64,000 bases of DNA from Apilactobacillus nanyangensis (GCF_016861915.1 NZ_BOLX01000011.1:1-64000); one strand, 5' to 3'. Shown: positions 44,224 through 55,027, numbered from the stretch's first letter. Translations and numbers: made by a program. Notes: a model not told the origin generated them from the letters alone.

Positions 44224-46257
44224 ATGTTGAAGGATTTAAACGATAGTGTGTCCGTTTTAAAGGGTGTTGGTCCTAAAAAGGTCGAAGCTTTGGATGAATT
44301 GGGTATTGATACTATATATGATTTATTGACATATTACCCATTTAGATACGATGATTTTCAAGTCAAAGACTTATCGCAAATTGAAGACCAAGAAAAGGTT
44401 ACGATTAAGGGTAAGATTGCAGCTGATCCAGTGGTTGCACACTTCGGTCGGAAAAGAAATCTATTAAACATAAGACTATTGGTTGATAACGACGTCGTAA
44501 AAGTGACATTTTTTAATCAGCCATGGTTAAAGAAACAGCTTCCGGTTGGAAAGGAAGTTCTTATATATGGTCGTTTTGATAAATCTAAGGCATCATTATC
44601 AGGAATCAAGATTTTATCTTCGGTTGATGGTAATGAAATGAATCCAATTTATCCCGCTAACAAGCATATTCGTCAAAAAACAATCAGTGACTTGGTGAAG
44701 TTGGCGTTTAATGAATACAAGGATGTAATTGATGATGTCATTCCAGAAGATATTATTGAAAAATATAAGTTGGAATCACAAAGACAAGTCATTCAGGATA
44801 TGCATTTTCCCAATGACACTAAGGATGCGTACCTAGCCAGAAGAACTGCGAAATTTAATGAGTTCTTCTTATTTCAAATGCGTTTGCAAGCATTAAAGAG
44901 CGAAGAACAAAAGGATGCTGGTTTAGCCATTAAGTTTAATCAAGATGATATGGATGCCTTTATCAACCAACTTCCATTTTCATTAACAAATGCACAACAG
45001 CGTGTGGTAAATGAAATCCAAAATGATTTATCATCGACTCGTCAGATGAATCGTTTGCTTCAAGGGGATGTAGGTTCTGGTAAAACAATTGTAGCTGCTT
45101 TAGCAATCCTGGCATGTATTGATGGCGGATATCAAGCGGCGTTAATGGCACCGACTGAAATATTGGCTGAACAACATGCTAATAAACTAGCAACACTCTT
45201 TAAAGATACAAAAGTGAATGTAGCGTTGCTAACTGGTGATACTAAACCAGCCGCTAGAAAAGAACTTTTACCAAGAATTAAGTCTGGTGAAATTAACTTG
45301 GTTATTGGAACCCATGCTTTGATTCAAGATAGCGTTGAATACAAGAATTTAGGTTTAGCCATTATCGATGAACAACATCGTTTTGGTGTAAATCAACGTG
45401 CCAAGTTAAGACAGAAAAACGATGGAACTAATGTTTTAGCAATGACGGCAACCCCAATTCCTAGGACCTTAGCCATTACATCATACGGGGAAATGGATGT
45501 TTCAATTATTGATGAACTACCTAATGGTCGCCAACCGGTAAAAACCGCATGGATTAAGGAAGGGCAATTCAAGAATTCTGTTGGGTTTATCAAAGAAAGA
45601 TTGAATGCCGGAGAACAAATTTACGTGGTAACACCACTGGTTGAAGAATCAGAAGCTGTCGACATGAAGAATGCCATCAACATCTATGAGAATTTTAAGA
45701 ATATGTTTGAACCAGAATTCAAAGTTGGTCTACTTCATGGTAGAATGAAAGATGAAGATAAAAATTTGGTGATGACAGAATTTAAAAACAATGAGTTTCA
45801 AATTTTGGTCTCTACGACAGTTATTGAAGTAGGTGTGGACGTTAGTAATGCCACTATGATGATAGTATTTAATGCTGATCATTTTGGATTGGCTCAGTTA
45901 CATCAATTACGAGGTCGAGTTGGAAGAGGAAGTAGTCAGTCATACTGTTTATTAGTATCTGATCCCAAAACTGAGACAGGTGTTAAACGAATGAATGTCA
46001 TGGTCGAAAGTAACGATGGTTTCGTTATATCGCAAAAGGACCTAGAACTAAGAGGACCTGGTGATATCATGGGTAAAGCACAATCTGGTCTTCCTGATTT
46101 TAAGGTAGGAGATCCGGTTGCAGATTTAACGATGCTAAGCGTTGCTCAGCAAGAGGCAATTCAGATTGTAAGTACAAATGATTGGAAAAACAATCCAATG
46201 TATAGTAAATTATATAGTTACGTTCACCAAAAAAATAATAAGAAAATGTTTGATTAA
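44224..46257 (+). CDS. recG: ATP-dependent DNA helicase RecG
   Basis: RecG remodels stalled forks and Holliday junctions. The 677-residue protein has an N-terminal wedge domain (OB fold), helicase motif I (LLQGDVGSGKTIVAAL), II (IIDEQHRFG), III (MTATPIPRTLA) and the motif VI QLRGRVGRGSSQSYCLL. GAGGTG lies two to five bases before the ATG/TTG pair at 44224 and 44227, so the exact start is uncertain by one codon. Confidence 0.97.
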   Translation: MLKDLNDSVSVLKGVGPKKVEALDELGIDTIYDLLTYYPFRYDDFQVKDLSQIEDQEKVTIKGKIAADPVVAHFGRKRNLLNIRLLVDNDVVKVTFFNQPWLKKQLPVGKEVLIYGRFDKSKASLSGIKILSSVDGNEMNPIYPANKHIRQKTISDLVKLAFNEYKDVIDDVIPEDIIEKYKLESQRQVIQDMHFPNDTKDAYLARRTAKFNEFFLFQMRLQALKSEEQKDAGLAIKFNQDDMDAFINQLPFSLTNAQQRVVNEIQNDLSSTRQMNRLLQGDVGSGKTIVAALAILACIDGGYQAALMAPTEILAEQHANKLATLFKDTKVNVALLTGDTKPAARKELLPRIKSGEINLVIGTHALIQDSVEYKNLGLAIIDEQHRFGVNQRAKLRQKNDGTNVLAMTATPIPRTLAITSYGEMDVSIIDELPNGRQPVKTAWIKEGQFKNSVGFIKERLNAGEQIYVVTPLVEESEAVDMKNAINIYENFKNMFEPEFKVGLLHGRMKDEDKNLVMTEFKNNEFQILVSTTVIEVGVDVSNATMMIVFNADHFGLAQLHQLRGRVGRGSSQSYCLLVSDPKTETGVKRMNVMVESNDGFVISQKDLELRGPGDIMGKAQSGLPDFKVGDPVADLTMLSVAQQEAIQIVSTNDWKNNPMYSKLYSYVHQKNNKKMFD

Positions 46258-46270
46258 AGGAGTTTTATAA

Positions 46271-47311
46271 ATGAAAATCTCAATTGATGCCATGGGTGGA
46301 GACAACGCCCCATTAGAAGTTGTTAAAGGGGTAGAAATGGCAAGAGACCAATATCCTGATATTGAATTCAAGTTATTCGGTCAAATCGATAAAGTTAAAC
46401 CATTAATTCAAAACGAAGAAAGAATTGAACTAGTTCAATCTGACGAAGTTATTGAAATGGGTGAAGAACCTGTTAAGGCCGTTATGAAGAAGAAAAACTC
46501 AAGTCTAGACATGGCTGCTCAAGCTGTTAAAGATAAGGAAGCAGATGCATTCTTCTCAGCTGGTAACACTGGTGCTATTCTAGCTGCTGGTCTATTCATT
46601 ATTGGTAGAATTAAGGGAATTGATCGTCCAGGTCTTGCCACTACTTTACCAATCGTAAATGATGAGGATCATGATAACTTCGTTATGCTAGATGTTGGTG
46701 CTAACGCTGAATCAAAACTATTCAACCTATACCAATATGCATTCATGGGTAAGTACTATGCTGAAACTGTTAGACATATTGAAAACCCACGTATCGGTCT
46801 ATTAAACAACGGTACTGAAGCAGATAAAGGTGATTCATTACATAAGGCAGCTAACGAAATGCTATCTAAGGATGAAAACCTAAACTTCATTGGTAACGTT
46901 GAATCACGTGAATTATTAAATGGTGCTGCCGATGTTGTTGTTACTGATGGTTTTACTGGTAACGCTGCATTGAAGGCAATCGAAGGAACTGCACTTTCAT
47001 TACTTACTCTAATCAAGGGTGAAATCATGTCTGGTGGCGTTAAGTCAAAAGTTGGTGCTTTAATGCTTAAGCCAACATTCAAGAAGATTGCTAAGGAAAT
47101 GGATTACTCACAATATGGTGGTGCCGTATTAATGGGTACTAAGGCTCCTGTTGTTAAGGCTCACGGTAGTAGTGAAGCTGTTACAATCAAGAACACTATT
47201 TTCCAAATTAAGACAATGATTGATAACAAGACTATTGATGACGTTGTTGAATATTTTGATAAGCATGCTGATGATATGCAACAAATCAAACAAAACGCCA
47301 AAAATAACTAA
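46271..47311 (+). CDS. plsX: Phosphate acyltransferase PlsX
   Basis: PlsX makes acyl-phosphate from acyl-ACP for phospholipid synthesis. The 346-residue protein starts MKISIDAMGGDNAP, and has SAGNTGAILAAG, VTDGFTGNAALK and GGAVLMGTKAPVVKAHGSS. AGGAG precedes the ATG. It is followed by acpP. The fapR regulator gene that precedes plsX in bacilli is absent here. Confidence 0.97.
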   Translation: MKISIDAMGGDNAPLEVVKGVEMARDQYPDIEFKLFGQIDKVKPLIQNEERIELVQSDEVIEMGEEPVKAVMKKKNSSLDMAAQAVKDKEADAFFSAGNTGAILAAGLFIIGRIKGIDRPGLATTLPIVNDEDHDNFVMLDVGANAESKLFNLYQYAFMGKYYAETVRHIENPRIGLLNNGTEADKGDSLHKAANEMLSKDENLNFIGNVESRELLNGAADVVVTDGFTGNAALKAIEGTALSLLTLIKGEIMSGGVKSKVGALMLKPTFKKIAKEMDYSQYGGAVLMGTKAPVVKAHGSSEAVTIKNTIFQIKTMIDNKTIDDVVEYFDKHADDMQQIKQNAKNN

Positions 47312-47316
47312 AAATC

Positions 47317-47325
47317 TGTTATAAT
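47317..47325 (+). promoter_or_regulatory. Extended -10 promoter for acpP
   Basis: TGTTATAAT is a good extended -10, 36 bases before acpP; no -35 is visible. Confidence 0.6.
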
Positions 47326-47360
47326 TAGAATTATCAATTACGATTTTAAGGAGATAGATT

Positions 47361-47609
47361 ATGACTAAAGAAGAAGTATTTAACAAAATTGCTGATATGG
47401 TTGCTGATCAATTCAGTATTGATAGAGATACCATTAAAGGTGATTTAAACTTTCAAAACGATTTAGACGCTGATTCAATTGATTTTGTTGAGTTTGTATT
47501 ATCTCTAGAAAGTACTTTTGGTACTGATATCTCAGATGAAGATGCAGAAAACATTAAGACTATTGATGAAGCTGTAGACTACGTTATGTCTAACGCTGAT
47601 AACAAATAA
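47361..47609 (+). CDS. acpP: Acyl carrier protein
   Basis: The 82-residue ACP carries acyl chains on 4'-phosphopantetheine attached to Ser39 in DADSIDFVEFV (the family usually has DSLDxVE). It is highly acidic, as expected. AAGGAG precedes the ATG. It has its own promoter element and terminator between plsX and rnc. Confidence 0.95.
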   Translation: MTKEEVFNKIADMVADQFSIDRDTIKGDLNFQNDLDADSIDFVEFVLSLESTFGTDISDEDAENIKTIDEAVDYVMSNADNK

Positions 47610-47616
47610 TTAAAAA

Positions 47617-47645
47617 GGCGATTACTCAATAGTAATCGTCTTTTG
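47617..47645 (+). terminator. Intrinsic terminator after acpP
   Basis: GGCGATTACT pairs with AGTAATCGTC (with a G-U pair) around CAAT, followed by four Ts and a T-rich tail. Confidence 0.75.
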
Positions 47646-47671
47646 TTGTATTATTCACTGGAGGGAAAGAC

Positions 47672-48364
47672 TTGGAAAAAGAATTTGATGATTTATTAGA
47701 AAAACGATTTAACATTAAGTTCAAGGATGAATCATTATTAGATGAAGCCTTTACTCAAGCTTCATACGTTAATGAACATCCAGGTAAGAATTTGAAATTT
47801 TATGAACGAATTGAATTTTTGGGTGATGCTGTATACGAACTAGTAGTATCAGAATACATTTATAAGCGTTATCCAAATTTACCACAAGGCCGTTTGACTA
47901 GACTAAGAGCCGCAATGGTAAATGAACACAGCTTTAGTAGTTTCGCTAGAGAATGTGAATTTGATAAATACATTCGTTTAGGTAAGGGTGAAGAAAAAGC
48001 TCAAGCTAGAACTAGAGATTCACTACTATGTGATATTTTTGAATCATTCATTGGTGCGGTATACCTTGACCAAGGAATGGAACCTGTAGTTAAGTTTTGT
48101 CATCAAGTAATTTTCCCTAAATTAGATGAGGGATGGTTTGACGAATTCTTTGATCACAAAACTGAATTACAAGAATTAGCACAATCAAATGGACCAGTTG
48201 ATATTGAGTATCACTTATTGGACGAAAACGGTCCGGAAAACGATCGTCGCTTTAAGGTATCCGTTACCATCGATGGCGTTGAAAAAGGTGTTGGCTTAGG
48301 TCACTCCAAGAAAAATGCAGAACAAGGTGCTGCTAAGAAGGCAATTAAAAACCTTACAGAATAA
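47672..48364 (+). CDS. rnc: Ribonuclease III
   Basis: RNase III cuts double-stranded RNA in rRNA and mRNA processing. The 230-residue protein has the catalytic signature ERIEFLGDAVYELVVSEY, the second acidic pair in DIFESFIGAVYLDQG, and a C-terminal dsRNA-binding domain (about 158-230, ending KKNAEQGAAKKAIKNL). The TTG start follows GGAGGGAAAG. It precedes smc. Confidence 0.97.
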   Translation: MEKEFDDLLEKRFNIKFKDESLLDEAFTQASYVNEHPGKNLKFYERIEFLGDAVYELVVSEYIYKRYPNLPQGRLTRLRAAMVNEHSFSSFARECEFDKYIRLGKGEEKAQARTRDSLLCDIFESFIGAVYLDQGMEPVVKFCHQVIFPKLDEGWFDEFFDHKTELQELAQSNGPVDIEYHLLDENGPENDRRFKVSVTIDGVEKGVGLGHSKKNAEQGAAKKAIKNLTE

Positions 48365-48385
48365 AAACAGGATGGGGAAATCACT

Positions 48386-51300
48386 TTGAAGTTAAAATCA
48401 TTAGAGATTGCTGGATTTAAATCCTTTGCAAACAAAACAACCATTAACTTTACAGATGGTTTAACTGCGATTGTTGGTCCTAATGGTAGCGGTAAAAGTA
48501 ATGTTATCGAAGCTATCAGATGGGTACTTGGGGAACAATCCTCTAAGACTTTACGTGGTTCAAAAATGTCCGACGTTATTTTTTCTGGTTCCAGTACTCA
48601 TAAACCGGTCAATCGTGCCGAAGTTAAGTTAACCTTGGACAACACCGACCAATACATTAATAGTTCATATTCAGAAATTATCATTACAAGACGTTTGTAT
48701 CGTAGCGGTGAAAGCCAATACTTAATTAATAATTCTGAATGTCGATTGAAGGATATTAATAACTTATTTATGGACACAGGGATGGGAATTGGTTCATTTT
48801 CAATCATTTCTCAAGGTAGTGTTGAAGATATCTTTAACAGTAAGCCTGAAGATCGTCGTTCTATTATTGAAACAGCAGCCGGTGTTTACAAGTACAAACA
48901 ACAAAAACACGATGCCAACTTAAAACTTCAACAAACCCATGAAAATCTTGATAGAGTTGAAGATATTATTTTCGAGCTTAAAGATCGAAATGATCAATTA
49001 AAAGAGCAAAGTGAAACAGCAATTAAGTATTTAGATTTGAAAAAGGAATTGAAAAAATACGATGTTTCAAGAATTGCGCTTGAACTAAATCAAGTTGGGG
49101 CTGATTGGAATAATACCAAGGCGATTATTGCTGAAGAAAAGCAAAATGCCGAGGATATTAACAAACACTTAAATGAGCTTACCGGTCAAAAGAAGTCATT
49201 GAACGAACAACTTGAAGAGCTTCTAACCCAGAAGGAAGAACAACAAGACAATCTTTTGAACTACTCTAAGAAGATTGAACAGTTATCCGGTCAACAAAAT
49301 CTTTCTAAGCAAGAAGTTGAATTTAAAAAGACTAGTTTGAAGGAACATAAGGCCAACCTAGAAAAGCTAAATTCACAAGTTACTGATTTACAAGCAAAAG
49401 AAAAGGAAATCAACTCTGAAATCGACAATTTAAATCAAGAAATTGATAAGCATAAACAATATCTTGAAGAAATCGATGAAGATAAGATTGACAAAATGAT
49501 TGCTGATAAAAAAGCAGAGTATGAGGATGTTCGTGGTGAATATCTAGCAATTATGCAAAAGATTGCTAATGTTAACAATGAATCTACTTATCTAGAAAAG
49601 ACCCAAAAACAAGCTGATGTTCAAAATGATTCCAATCGTCAAAAGATTTCTGGAGTAAACGATGAAATCAATCAATTGGAACAATCAGTTGAAGAGTTAA
49701 ATCAAGCCTACAACAAGAAGAACGAAGAAGTTCAAAAGGTGCAAAGCGATTTTAACGACTATCAAGCTCAGGTGAACGGTCTAAAGAAACAAGTAGATGA
49801 TCAACAAGCCGTTTGGTACAAGCAATTAGAAGATACGCAAAATTTAAAAATTAAATACAATAGTTTGAATAATTTGCAAAACGACCACAGTAACTTCTAT
49901 CGTGGTGCCCAAAGTGTATTAAACAATAAAGACAACCTTAATGGCGTATTGGGTTCAGTATCGGACTTTATCAAAGTACCTGCCGAATATACCACAGCAA
50001 TTGAAACTGCCTTAGGTAATCAATTACAACAAATTGTGGTCACTAACAATGCTTCTGCTAGACAAGCGGTTAAGTTCTTAAATGATAATCGTTTAGGAAG
50101 AGCAACCTTCCTACCCGTTAATGAAATTTCACAACGCAGCGTTAACAATAATGTTTTAAGTACTTGTCAAAATAGTGATGGATTTATTGGCGTAGCCAAT
50201 GAATTGATTCAAATTAATGACAAACTTAAATCAGTTACTAGTCATTTGTTAGGGAATGTTTTAATCGTTAAAGATTTACATACTGCTACCGATATTAGTA
50301 ACAAAATTAGACATTCTAACCGAATTGTGACTCTAAGTGGTGAAATTGTTAATGCTGGTGGTTCAATCACCGGTGGTTCTAACAAACGTCAATATGATGG
50401 TGTTTTGACCCAAAAGAATAAGTTAGAAGAGTTAGAAAAGCAATTTAAGGAAAGCCAAGAGGTTGCCAAACAAACTGAGGCTAAGTTGGTTGAATTACAG
50501 GATCAACTAAAAGAGTTAAATGCTAAATCAGACTCTTTCTATGACAATAAGCGTCAATACGATGGTCAACTTGACTCAATCAATAACAAATTGACCTTTG
50601 CTAAGGAATCCCTAGTTAGAAAGCAACGTGAACTAAAGGCAATCAGAATGTCTAATGGTGGATTGTTTGACGATGATATTGATGAAAAACAACGTCAAAA
50701 CAAGAAACTAAAAGAACAATTGAATATTGATTTGGTCAATAATCAAACTAAATCAAAAGATATTCAAGAAAAGATTGAAACTTTGGAATCAATGAAGGAT
50801 AATAACTCTTCAAAGGTACAGTCAACTCGTGAAAAGTTGATTGTATTGAAGGAAAAACTATCCAATTTCCGTGATCAAAAGGCAAACCTAATTGAAGACT
50901 TTGATCGATTAGATGCTGACATTGATGACGAAAAAGACAACATTGATGAGTTAAACGAAGCAATTAGTAATAATATGATTTCAGTAAACCAAGATGACGA
51001 AATTAAGTTAGTTAACCAACAAATCCAATCAATCCAAAGTAATCTACAAGAATGCAAAGAATCCATTGATAAACACCAAGCTGAAATCAAGAAAGTCGAA
51101 GACCAAATTGATAAGCAAACAATGGACTCTGTTAACCAACAAAATTATCTAAATAAACAAACTAATAAGTTTGATCAATTGGAAAAGCAACTTGCTAGTC
51201 TAAAGCAACAACTAATTGGTAAGTATGAGGTTAACCTAAATGAAATTGATGACATCGTCGTTGACGATACCATCGATAATATTAAGGCTCATATCGACGA

Positions 51301-51937
51301 CTTACGTCGTTCAATCGACCATCTAGGAGTTGTCAATGTATCCGCAATTGATGAGTACAAGGAAGTATCGAAACGATATGAATTCCTAGTACAACAATCA
51401 GATGATTTGAAGAATTCTAGTCAACAACTAACTGATACTATGAACAAGATTGATGTTACTGTTGAAAAGAAATTCAAGGATACTTTCGATGCAATCGCTA
51501 CTCAATTCTCAAAAGTTTATAACGAAATTTTTGGTGGTGGAAAAGCGAAGTTATTACTTACAGATCCAAATGATTTGTTAACTACTGGAATTGAAATTAT
51601 GGCACAACCACCTGGTAAGAAGTACCGTCATATGTCGCTATTATCAGGGGGAGAAAAAGCATTAACAGCCATTGCATTACTTTTCGCCGTGTTAAAAGTT
51701 AAGCCGGTACCGTTTAGTATCTTGGATGAAGCTGAATCCGCATTGGATGCAGAAAACGTCGATAGATATGCTCGATACATGACCAAACTAGACGATGGAA
51801 CTCAATTCATCGTTATCACGCATAGAAAAGAAACAATGGTTTATGCCGATACACTGTATGGAGTTACCATGCAAAATTCCGGAGTTTCTAAAGTGGTTAC
51901 AGCTAACCTAAACAAATTTAATGCCGCGGAGGAATAA
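48386..51937 (+). CDS. smc: Chromosome partition protein SMC
   Basis: SMC with ScpA and ScpB condenses and segregates the chromosome. The 1183-residue protein has Walker A GPNGSGKSNVIEAIRWVLG near the N-terminus, two long coiled coils, a hinge domain at about 510-660 (including GNQLQQIVV and GGSITGGS), and the C-terminal signature LLSGGEKALTAIALLFA with Walker B ILDEAESALDAENV (DEVEAALD is more usual). The TTG start is eight bases after GATGGGG. Confidence 0.97.
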   Translation: MKLKSLEIAGFKSFANKTTINFTDGLTAIVGPNGSGKSNVIEAIRWVLGEQSSKTLRGSKMSDVIFSGSSTHKPVNRAEVKLTLDNTDQYINSSYSEIIITRRLYRSGESQYLINNSECRLKDINNLFMDTGMGIGSFSIISQGSVEDIFNSKPEDRRSIIETAAGVYKYKQQKHDANLKLQQTHENLDRVEDIIFELKDRNDQLKEQSETAIKYLDLKKELKKYDVSRIALELNQVGADWNNTKAIIAEEKQNAEDINKHLNELTGQKKSLNEQLEELLTQKEEQQDNLLNYSKKIEQLSGQQNLSKQEVEFKKTSLKEHKANLEKLNSQVTDLQAKEKEINSEIDNLNQEIDKHKQYLEEIDEDKIDKMIADKKAEYEDVRGEYLAIMQKIANVNNESTYLEKTQKQADVQNDSNRQKISGVNDEINQLEQSVEELNQAYNKKNEEVQKVQSDFNDYQAQVNGLKKQVDDQQAVWYKQLEDTQNLKIKYNSLNNLQNDHSNFYRGAQSVLNNKDNLNGVLGSVSDFIKVPAEYTTAIETALGNQLQQIVVTNNASARQAVKFLNDNRLGRATFLPVNEISQRSVNNNVLSTCQNSDGFIGVANELIQINDKLKSVTSHLLGNVLIVKDLHTATDISNKIRHSNRIVTLSGEIVNAGGSITGGSNKRQYDGVLTQKNKLEELEKQFKESQEVAKQTEAKLVELQDQLKELNAKSDSFYDNKRQYDGQLDSINNKLTFAKESLVRKQRELKAIRMSNGGLFDDDIDEKQRQNKKLKEQLNIDLVNNQTKSKDIQEKIETLESMKDNNSSKVQSTREKLIVLKEKLSNFRDQKANLIEDFDRLDADIDDEKDNIDELNEAISNNMISVNQDDEIKLVNQQIQSIQSNLQECKESIDKHQAEIKKVEDQIDKQTMDSVNQQNYLNKQTNKFDQLEKQLASLKQQLIGKYEVNLNEIDDIVVDDTIDNIKAHIDDLRRSIDHLGVVNVSAIDEYKEVSKRYEFLVQQSDDLKNSSQQLTDTMNKIDVTVEKKFKDTFDAIATQFSKVYNEIFGGGKAKLLLTDPNDLLTTGIEIMAQPPGKKYRHMSLLSGGEKALTAIALLFAVLKVKPVPFSILDEAESALDAENVDRYARYMTKLDDGTQFIVITHRKETMVYADTLYGVTMQNSGVSKVVTANLNKFNAAEE

Positions 51938-51940
51938 GCT

Positions 51941-53161
51941 ATGGGATTATTTGATATTTTTAAAAAGCGTAATAACGAAGAAGAAAACAACAATAGTAAA
52001 GTTGAAGAAGTAAAAAACGATGAAACTGATGCTGCTGTTGATGATGAACAAAAAACAGATGATAAGGTAGAACAAGATAGTGAACAAGAAACTGTAACTA
52101 GTGAAGAAGAACAACAACCATCTGACCAAGAAGATGTAAAAGAATCAGACGTTAATGACAAAGCTGACGAAGAAAAAGTTGAAGAACAAACTGATGATGA
52201 ACAATCCGCTGCTGAAAAGCCAGTTGAGGATGATCAAACTAAGTTTACTGAAGGACTAGAAAAATCAAGAAGTACCTTTGGTGAACGACTAAACCGTTTG
52301 TTTGCTAACTTCAGAAGTGTTGATGAGGAATTCTTCGAAGACCTAGAAGATACTCTAATTGAATCAGACGTTGGTTTTGATATGGCCGTTAACTTAACAG
52401 ACCAATTAAGGGATGAAGTTAAGTTGCAAAATGCCAAGAGTAAAGACGATGTGCAAAACGTTATCATTCAAAAGATGATTGATATCTACGATCAAAATGG
52501 TAATGATGAAAACACCGAAATTCATTTTGCTGACCAAGGACCAACTGTTATTTTATTTGTTGGGGTTAATGGTGTTGGTAAGACTACTACCATCGGTAAG
52601 ATGGCTAATATGTACAAGCAACAAGGCAAGAAAGTATTATTAGCTGCCGCAGATACATTTAGAGCCGGTGCTATTCAACAATTAGACGAATGGGCAAAAC
52701 GTGATGGTGTTGACATCGTCAAGAAGCCTGAACAAAGTGACCCATCTGCAGTTGTTTATGAAGCAGTTCATAAGGCTAAGGATGAAAACTATGATATTTT
52801 ATTTGTAGATACTGCTGGTAGACTTCAAAACAAGGTTAACTTGATGAACGAACTTGCTAAGATGAAGAAGGTCTTAACTAGAGAAATTCCAGACGCTCCT
52901 CATGAAGTTTTATTAGTTCTAGATTCAACTACAGGTCAAAACGCCTTAAACCAAGCTAAGCTATTCAAGGAAACTACTAATGTTTCTGGTATCGTATTAA
53001 CTAAGCTAGACGGTACTGCCAAGGGTGGAATTGTTTTAGCAATTAGAAATGAACTTCACGTTCCAGTTAAGTACGTTGGTTTAGGTGAAAAGGTAGAAGA
53101 TTTAAGAGAATTTAACGCAAATGATTTTGTATATGGATTATTTAAGGGTCTAATTAAATAG
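51941..53161 (+). CDS. ftsY: Signal recognition particle receptor FtsY
   Basis: FtsY receives ribosome-SRP complexes at the membrane. The 406-residue protein has a short basic N-terminus, then a highly acidic, Glu/Asp/Gln-rich A domain (about 10-100), followed by the NG domain with GVNGVGKTTTIGKMA, DTAGRLQNKVNLM and TKLDGTAKGG. AGGAAT lies close to the ATG. smc-ftsY-ylxM-ffh is the usual order. Confidence 0.97.
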   Translation: MGLFDIFKKRNNEEENNNSKVEEVKNDETDAAVDDEQKTDDKVEQDSEQETVTSEEEQQPSDQEDVKESDVNDKADEEKVEEQTDDEQSAAEKPVEDDQTKFTEGLEKSRSTFGERLNRLFANFRSVDEEFFEDLEDTLIESDVGFDMAVNLTDQLRDEVKLQNAKSKDDVQNVIIQKMIDIYDQNGNDENTEIHFADQGPTVILFVGVNGVGKTTTIGKMANMYKQQGKKVLLAAADTFRAGAIQQLDEWAKRDGVDIVKKPEQSDPSAVVYEAVHKAKDENYDILFVDTAGRLQNKVNLMNELAKMKKVLTREIPDAPHEVLLVLDSTTGQNALNQAKLFKETTNVSGIVLTKLDGTAKGGIVLAIRNELHVPVKYVGLGEKVEDLREFNANDFVYGLFKGLIK

Positions 53162-53186
53162 TCTCAACTGAAAGGACTTGATTTAA

Positions 53187-53528
53187 TTGGAAATGGAAAA
53201 AAATTATCGAATTAATTCTTTATTCGAATTTTATCGTCCATTATTAACAAATAAACAAGATAGTTATATTCAACTTTATTATGCTGATGATTACTCATTG
53301 GGAGAAATTTCTGAAGAGTTTAATGTCAGTAGACAGGCTGTGTATGATAACATAAGAAGAACAGAAGTAATTCTGGAAAAATATGAAGAACAACTTCACT
53401 TGTATGCAGATTTTGTGAAACGAAATGATCAAACTGATGCAATTAGAAATTACGTTAAGGATAACTATCCAAATGACGATAAACTAAATCAATTAGTTGA
53501 TGATTTAGAAATAACTGAAGAAAAATGA
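53187..53528 (+). CDS. ylxM: YlxM family HTH protein (SRP-associated)
   Basis: The 113-residue YlxM/p13-like protein has a sigma-like HTH ([30 protein letters not shown]) and an acidic C-terminus. In streptococci it binds SRP RNA with Ffh and modulates SRP. The TTG start with AAAGGAC about 11 bases upstream is preferred; an ATG two codons later lies farther from it. It sits between ftsY and ffh. Confidence 0.93.
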   Translation: MEMEKNYRINSLFEFYRPLLTNKQDSYIQLYYADDYSLGEISEEFNVSRQAVYDNIRRTEVILEKYEEQLHLYADFVKRNDQTDAIRNYVKDNYPNDDKLNQLVDDLEITEEK

Positions 53529-53542
53529 AAGTGGTGAAATAA

Positions 53543-55021
53543 ATGGCATTTGAAGGATTAACAGAACGTCTTCAAAAAGCAATGCGTAATTTACGTGGTA
53601 AAGGTAAAGTTTCTGAAGCTGACTTAAGAGAAACAATGCGTGAAATTAGACTTGCTTTACTTGAAGCCGATGTTAACTTCACAGTTGTAAGAAATTTTGT
53701 TAAGCGTGTCCAAGAACGTTCTCGTGGAGCGGAAGTATTGGAAGGATTGAATCCAGCTCAACAAATCGTAAAGATTGTTAATGAAGAATTAACAAAGACA
53801 ATGGGTGAAGAAGCAGTCCCATTGAACAAATCTGAAAAGATTCCAACTGTTATTATGATGGCTGGTTTACAAGGGGCAGGTAAAACTACCACTGTTGGTA
53901 AATTAGCTTTAAAACTTAAAAAAGAAGAAAATGCTCGTCCATTACTAATAGCAGCTGACGTTTACCGTCCAGCTGCCATCGACCAATTGGAAACAGTTGG
54001 TAAACAAATTGATGTTCCTGTTTTCCAACAAGGAACTGACGTTGATCCAGTTGAAATTGTTAGAAATGGGATGGCTAAGGCCAAAGAAGACCATAATGAC
54101 TACGTATTAATCGATACTGCTGGTCGTCTTCAAATCGATGAGGCCTTAATGGATGAATTAAAGAACATTAAGGAATTGACTCATCCCGACGAAATTCTAT
54201 TGGTTGTTGATGCAATGACCGGTCAAAATGCCGTTAATACCGCAGAAGGTTTTAACGATGCGCTAGATATTACCGGTGTTGTTTTAACTAAGTTAGATGG
54301 TGACACTCGTGGCGGAGCTGCCCTTTCAATTCGTGAAGTAACCCAAAAACCAATTAAGTTTGTGGGACAAGGTGAAAAGATGGAAGCGCTTGATGTCTTC
54401 CATCCAGACCGTATGGCTTCTCGTATTCTTGGAATGGGTGACATTCTATCATTAATCGAAAAGACTCAAAATGATTATGATGAAAAACAAGCCAAAGAAT
54501 TAGCCGAAAAGATGCAAAATAACACTTTTGGATTTGAAGACTTCCTAGACCAACTAGAACAAATTCAAAAGATGGGTCCTTTGGATGAAATCATGAAGAT
54601 GATTCCAGGGATGGCTAATAATCCTGCCTTGAAGAACGTTAATATGGATCCTAAGGATTTAGAACACATTAAGGCAATTATCTATTCTATGACCTATGAA
54701 GAACGTAATAACCCTGATTTATTAAATCCATCAAGAAGACGTCGTATCTCACGTGGATGTGGACGTCCAATTCAAGAAGTTAACCGTATGATTAAGCAAT
54801 TTAATCAAATGAAGGACATGATGAATAAGATGTCTAACGGTAACATGTCTGGTATGGAACAAATGATGGGTAATATGGGCATGGACGGAATGCCTTCAAT
54901 GCCAGGAATGGGTGGCGGCCTAGGTGGCAAGATCTCACAAATGGCAATGAAACGCATGAGCAGAAAAATTAGCAAGAAAATGAATAAAAACAAACGCAAA
55001 CGTAACAAGAAGCGTAAATAA
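53543..55021 (+). CDS. ffh: Signal recognition particle protein Ffh
   Basis: Ffh (SRP54) binds signal sequences and 4.5S/6S RNA. The 492-residue protein has the N domain, the GTPase G domain (GLQGAGKTTTVGKLA, DTAGRLQIDEALM, TKLDGDTRGGAALS) and a Met-rich M domain (about 330-475) with SRRRRISRGCGRP, which binds SRP RNA, and repeated GM/MM pairs. It ends with a strongly basic tail. A hairpin-T-run directly follows. Confidence 0.97.
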   Translation: MAFEGLTERLQKAMRNLRGKGKVSEADLRETMREIRLALLEADVNFTVVRNFVKRVQERSRGAEVLEGLNPAQQIVKIVNEELTKTMGEEAVPLNKSEKIPTVIMMAGLQGAGKTTTVGKLALKLKKEENARPLLIAADVYRPAAIDQLETVGKQIDVPVFQQGTDVDPVEIVRNGMAKAKEDHNDYVLIDTAGRLQIDEALMDELKNIKELTHPDEILLVVDAMTGQNAVNTAEGFNDALDITGVVLTKLDGDTRGGAALSIREVTQKPIKFVGQGEKMEALDVFHPDRMASRILGMGDILSLIEKTQNDYDEKQAKELAEKMQNNTFGFEDFLDQLEQIQKMGPLDEIMKMIPGMANNPALKNVNMDPKDLEHIKAIIYSMTYEERNNPDLLNPSRRRRISRGCGRPIQEVNRMIKQFNQMKDMMNKMSNGNMSGMEQMMGNMGMDGMPSMPGMGGGLGGKISQMAMKRMSRKISKKMNKNKRKRNKKRK

Positions 55022-55027
55022 TGGAAA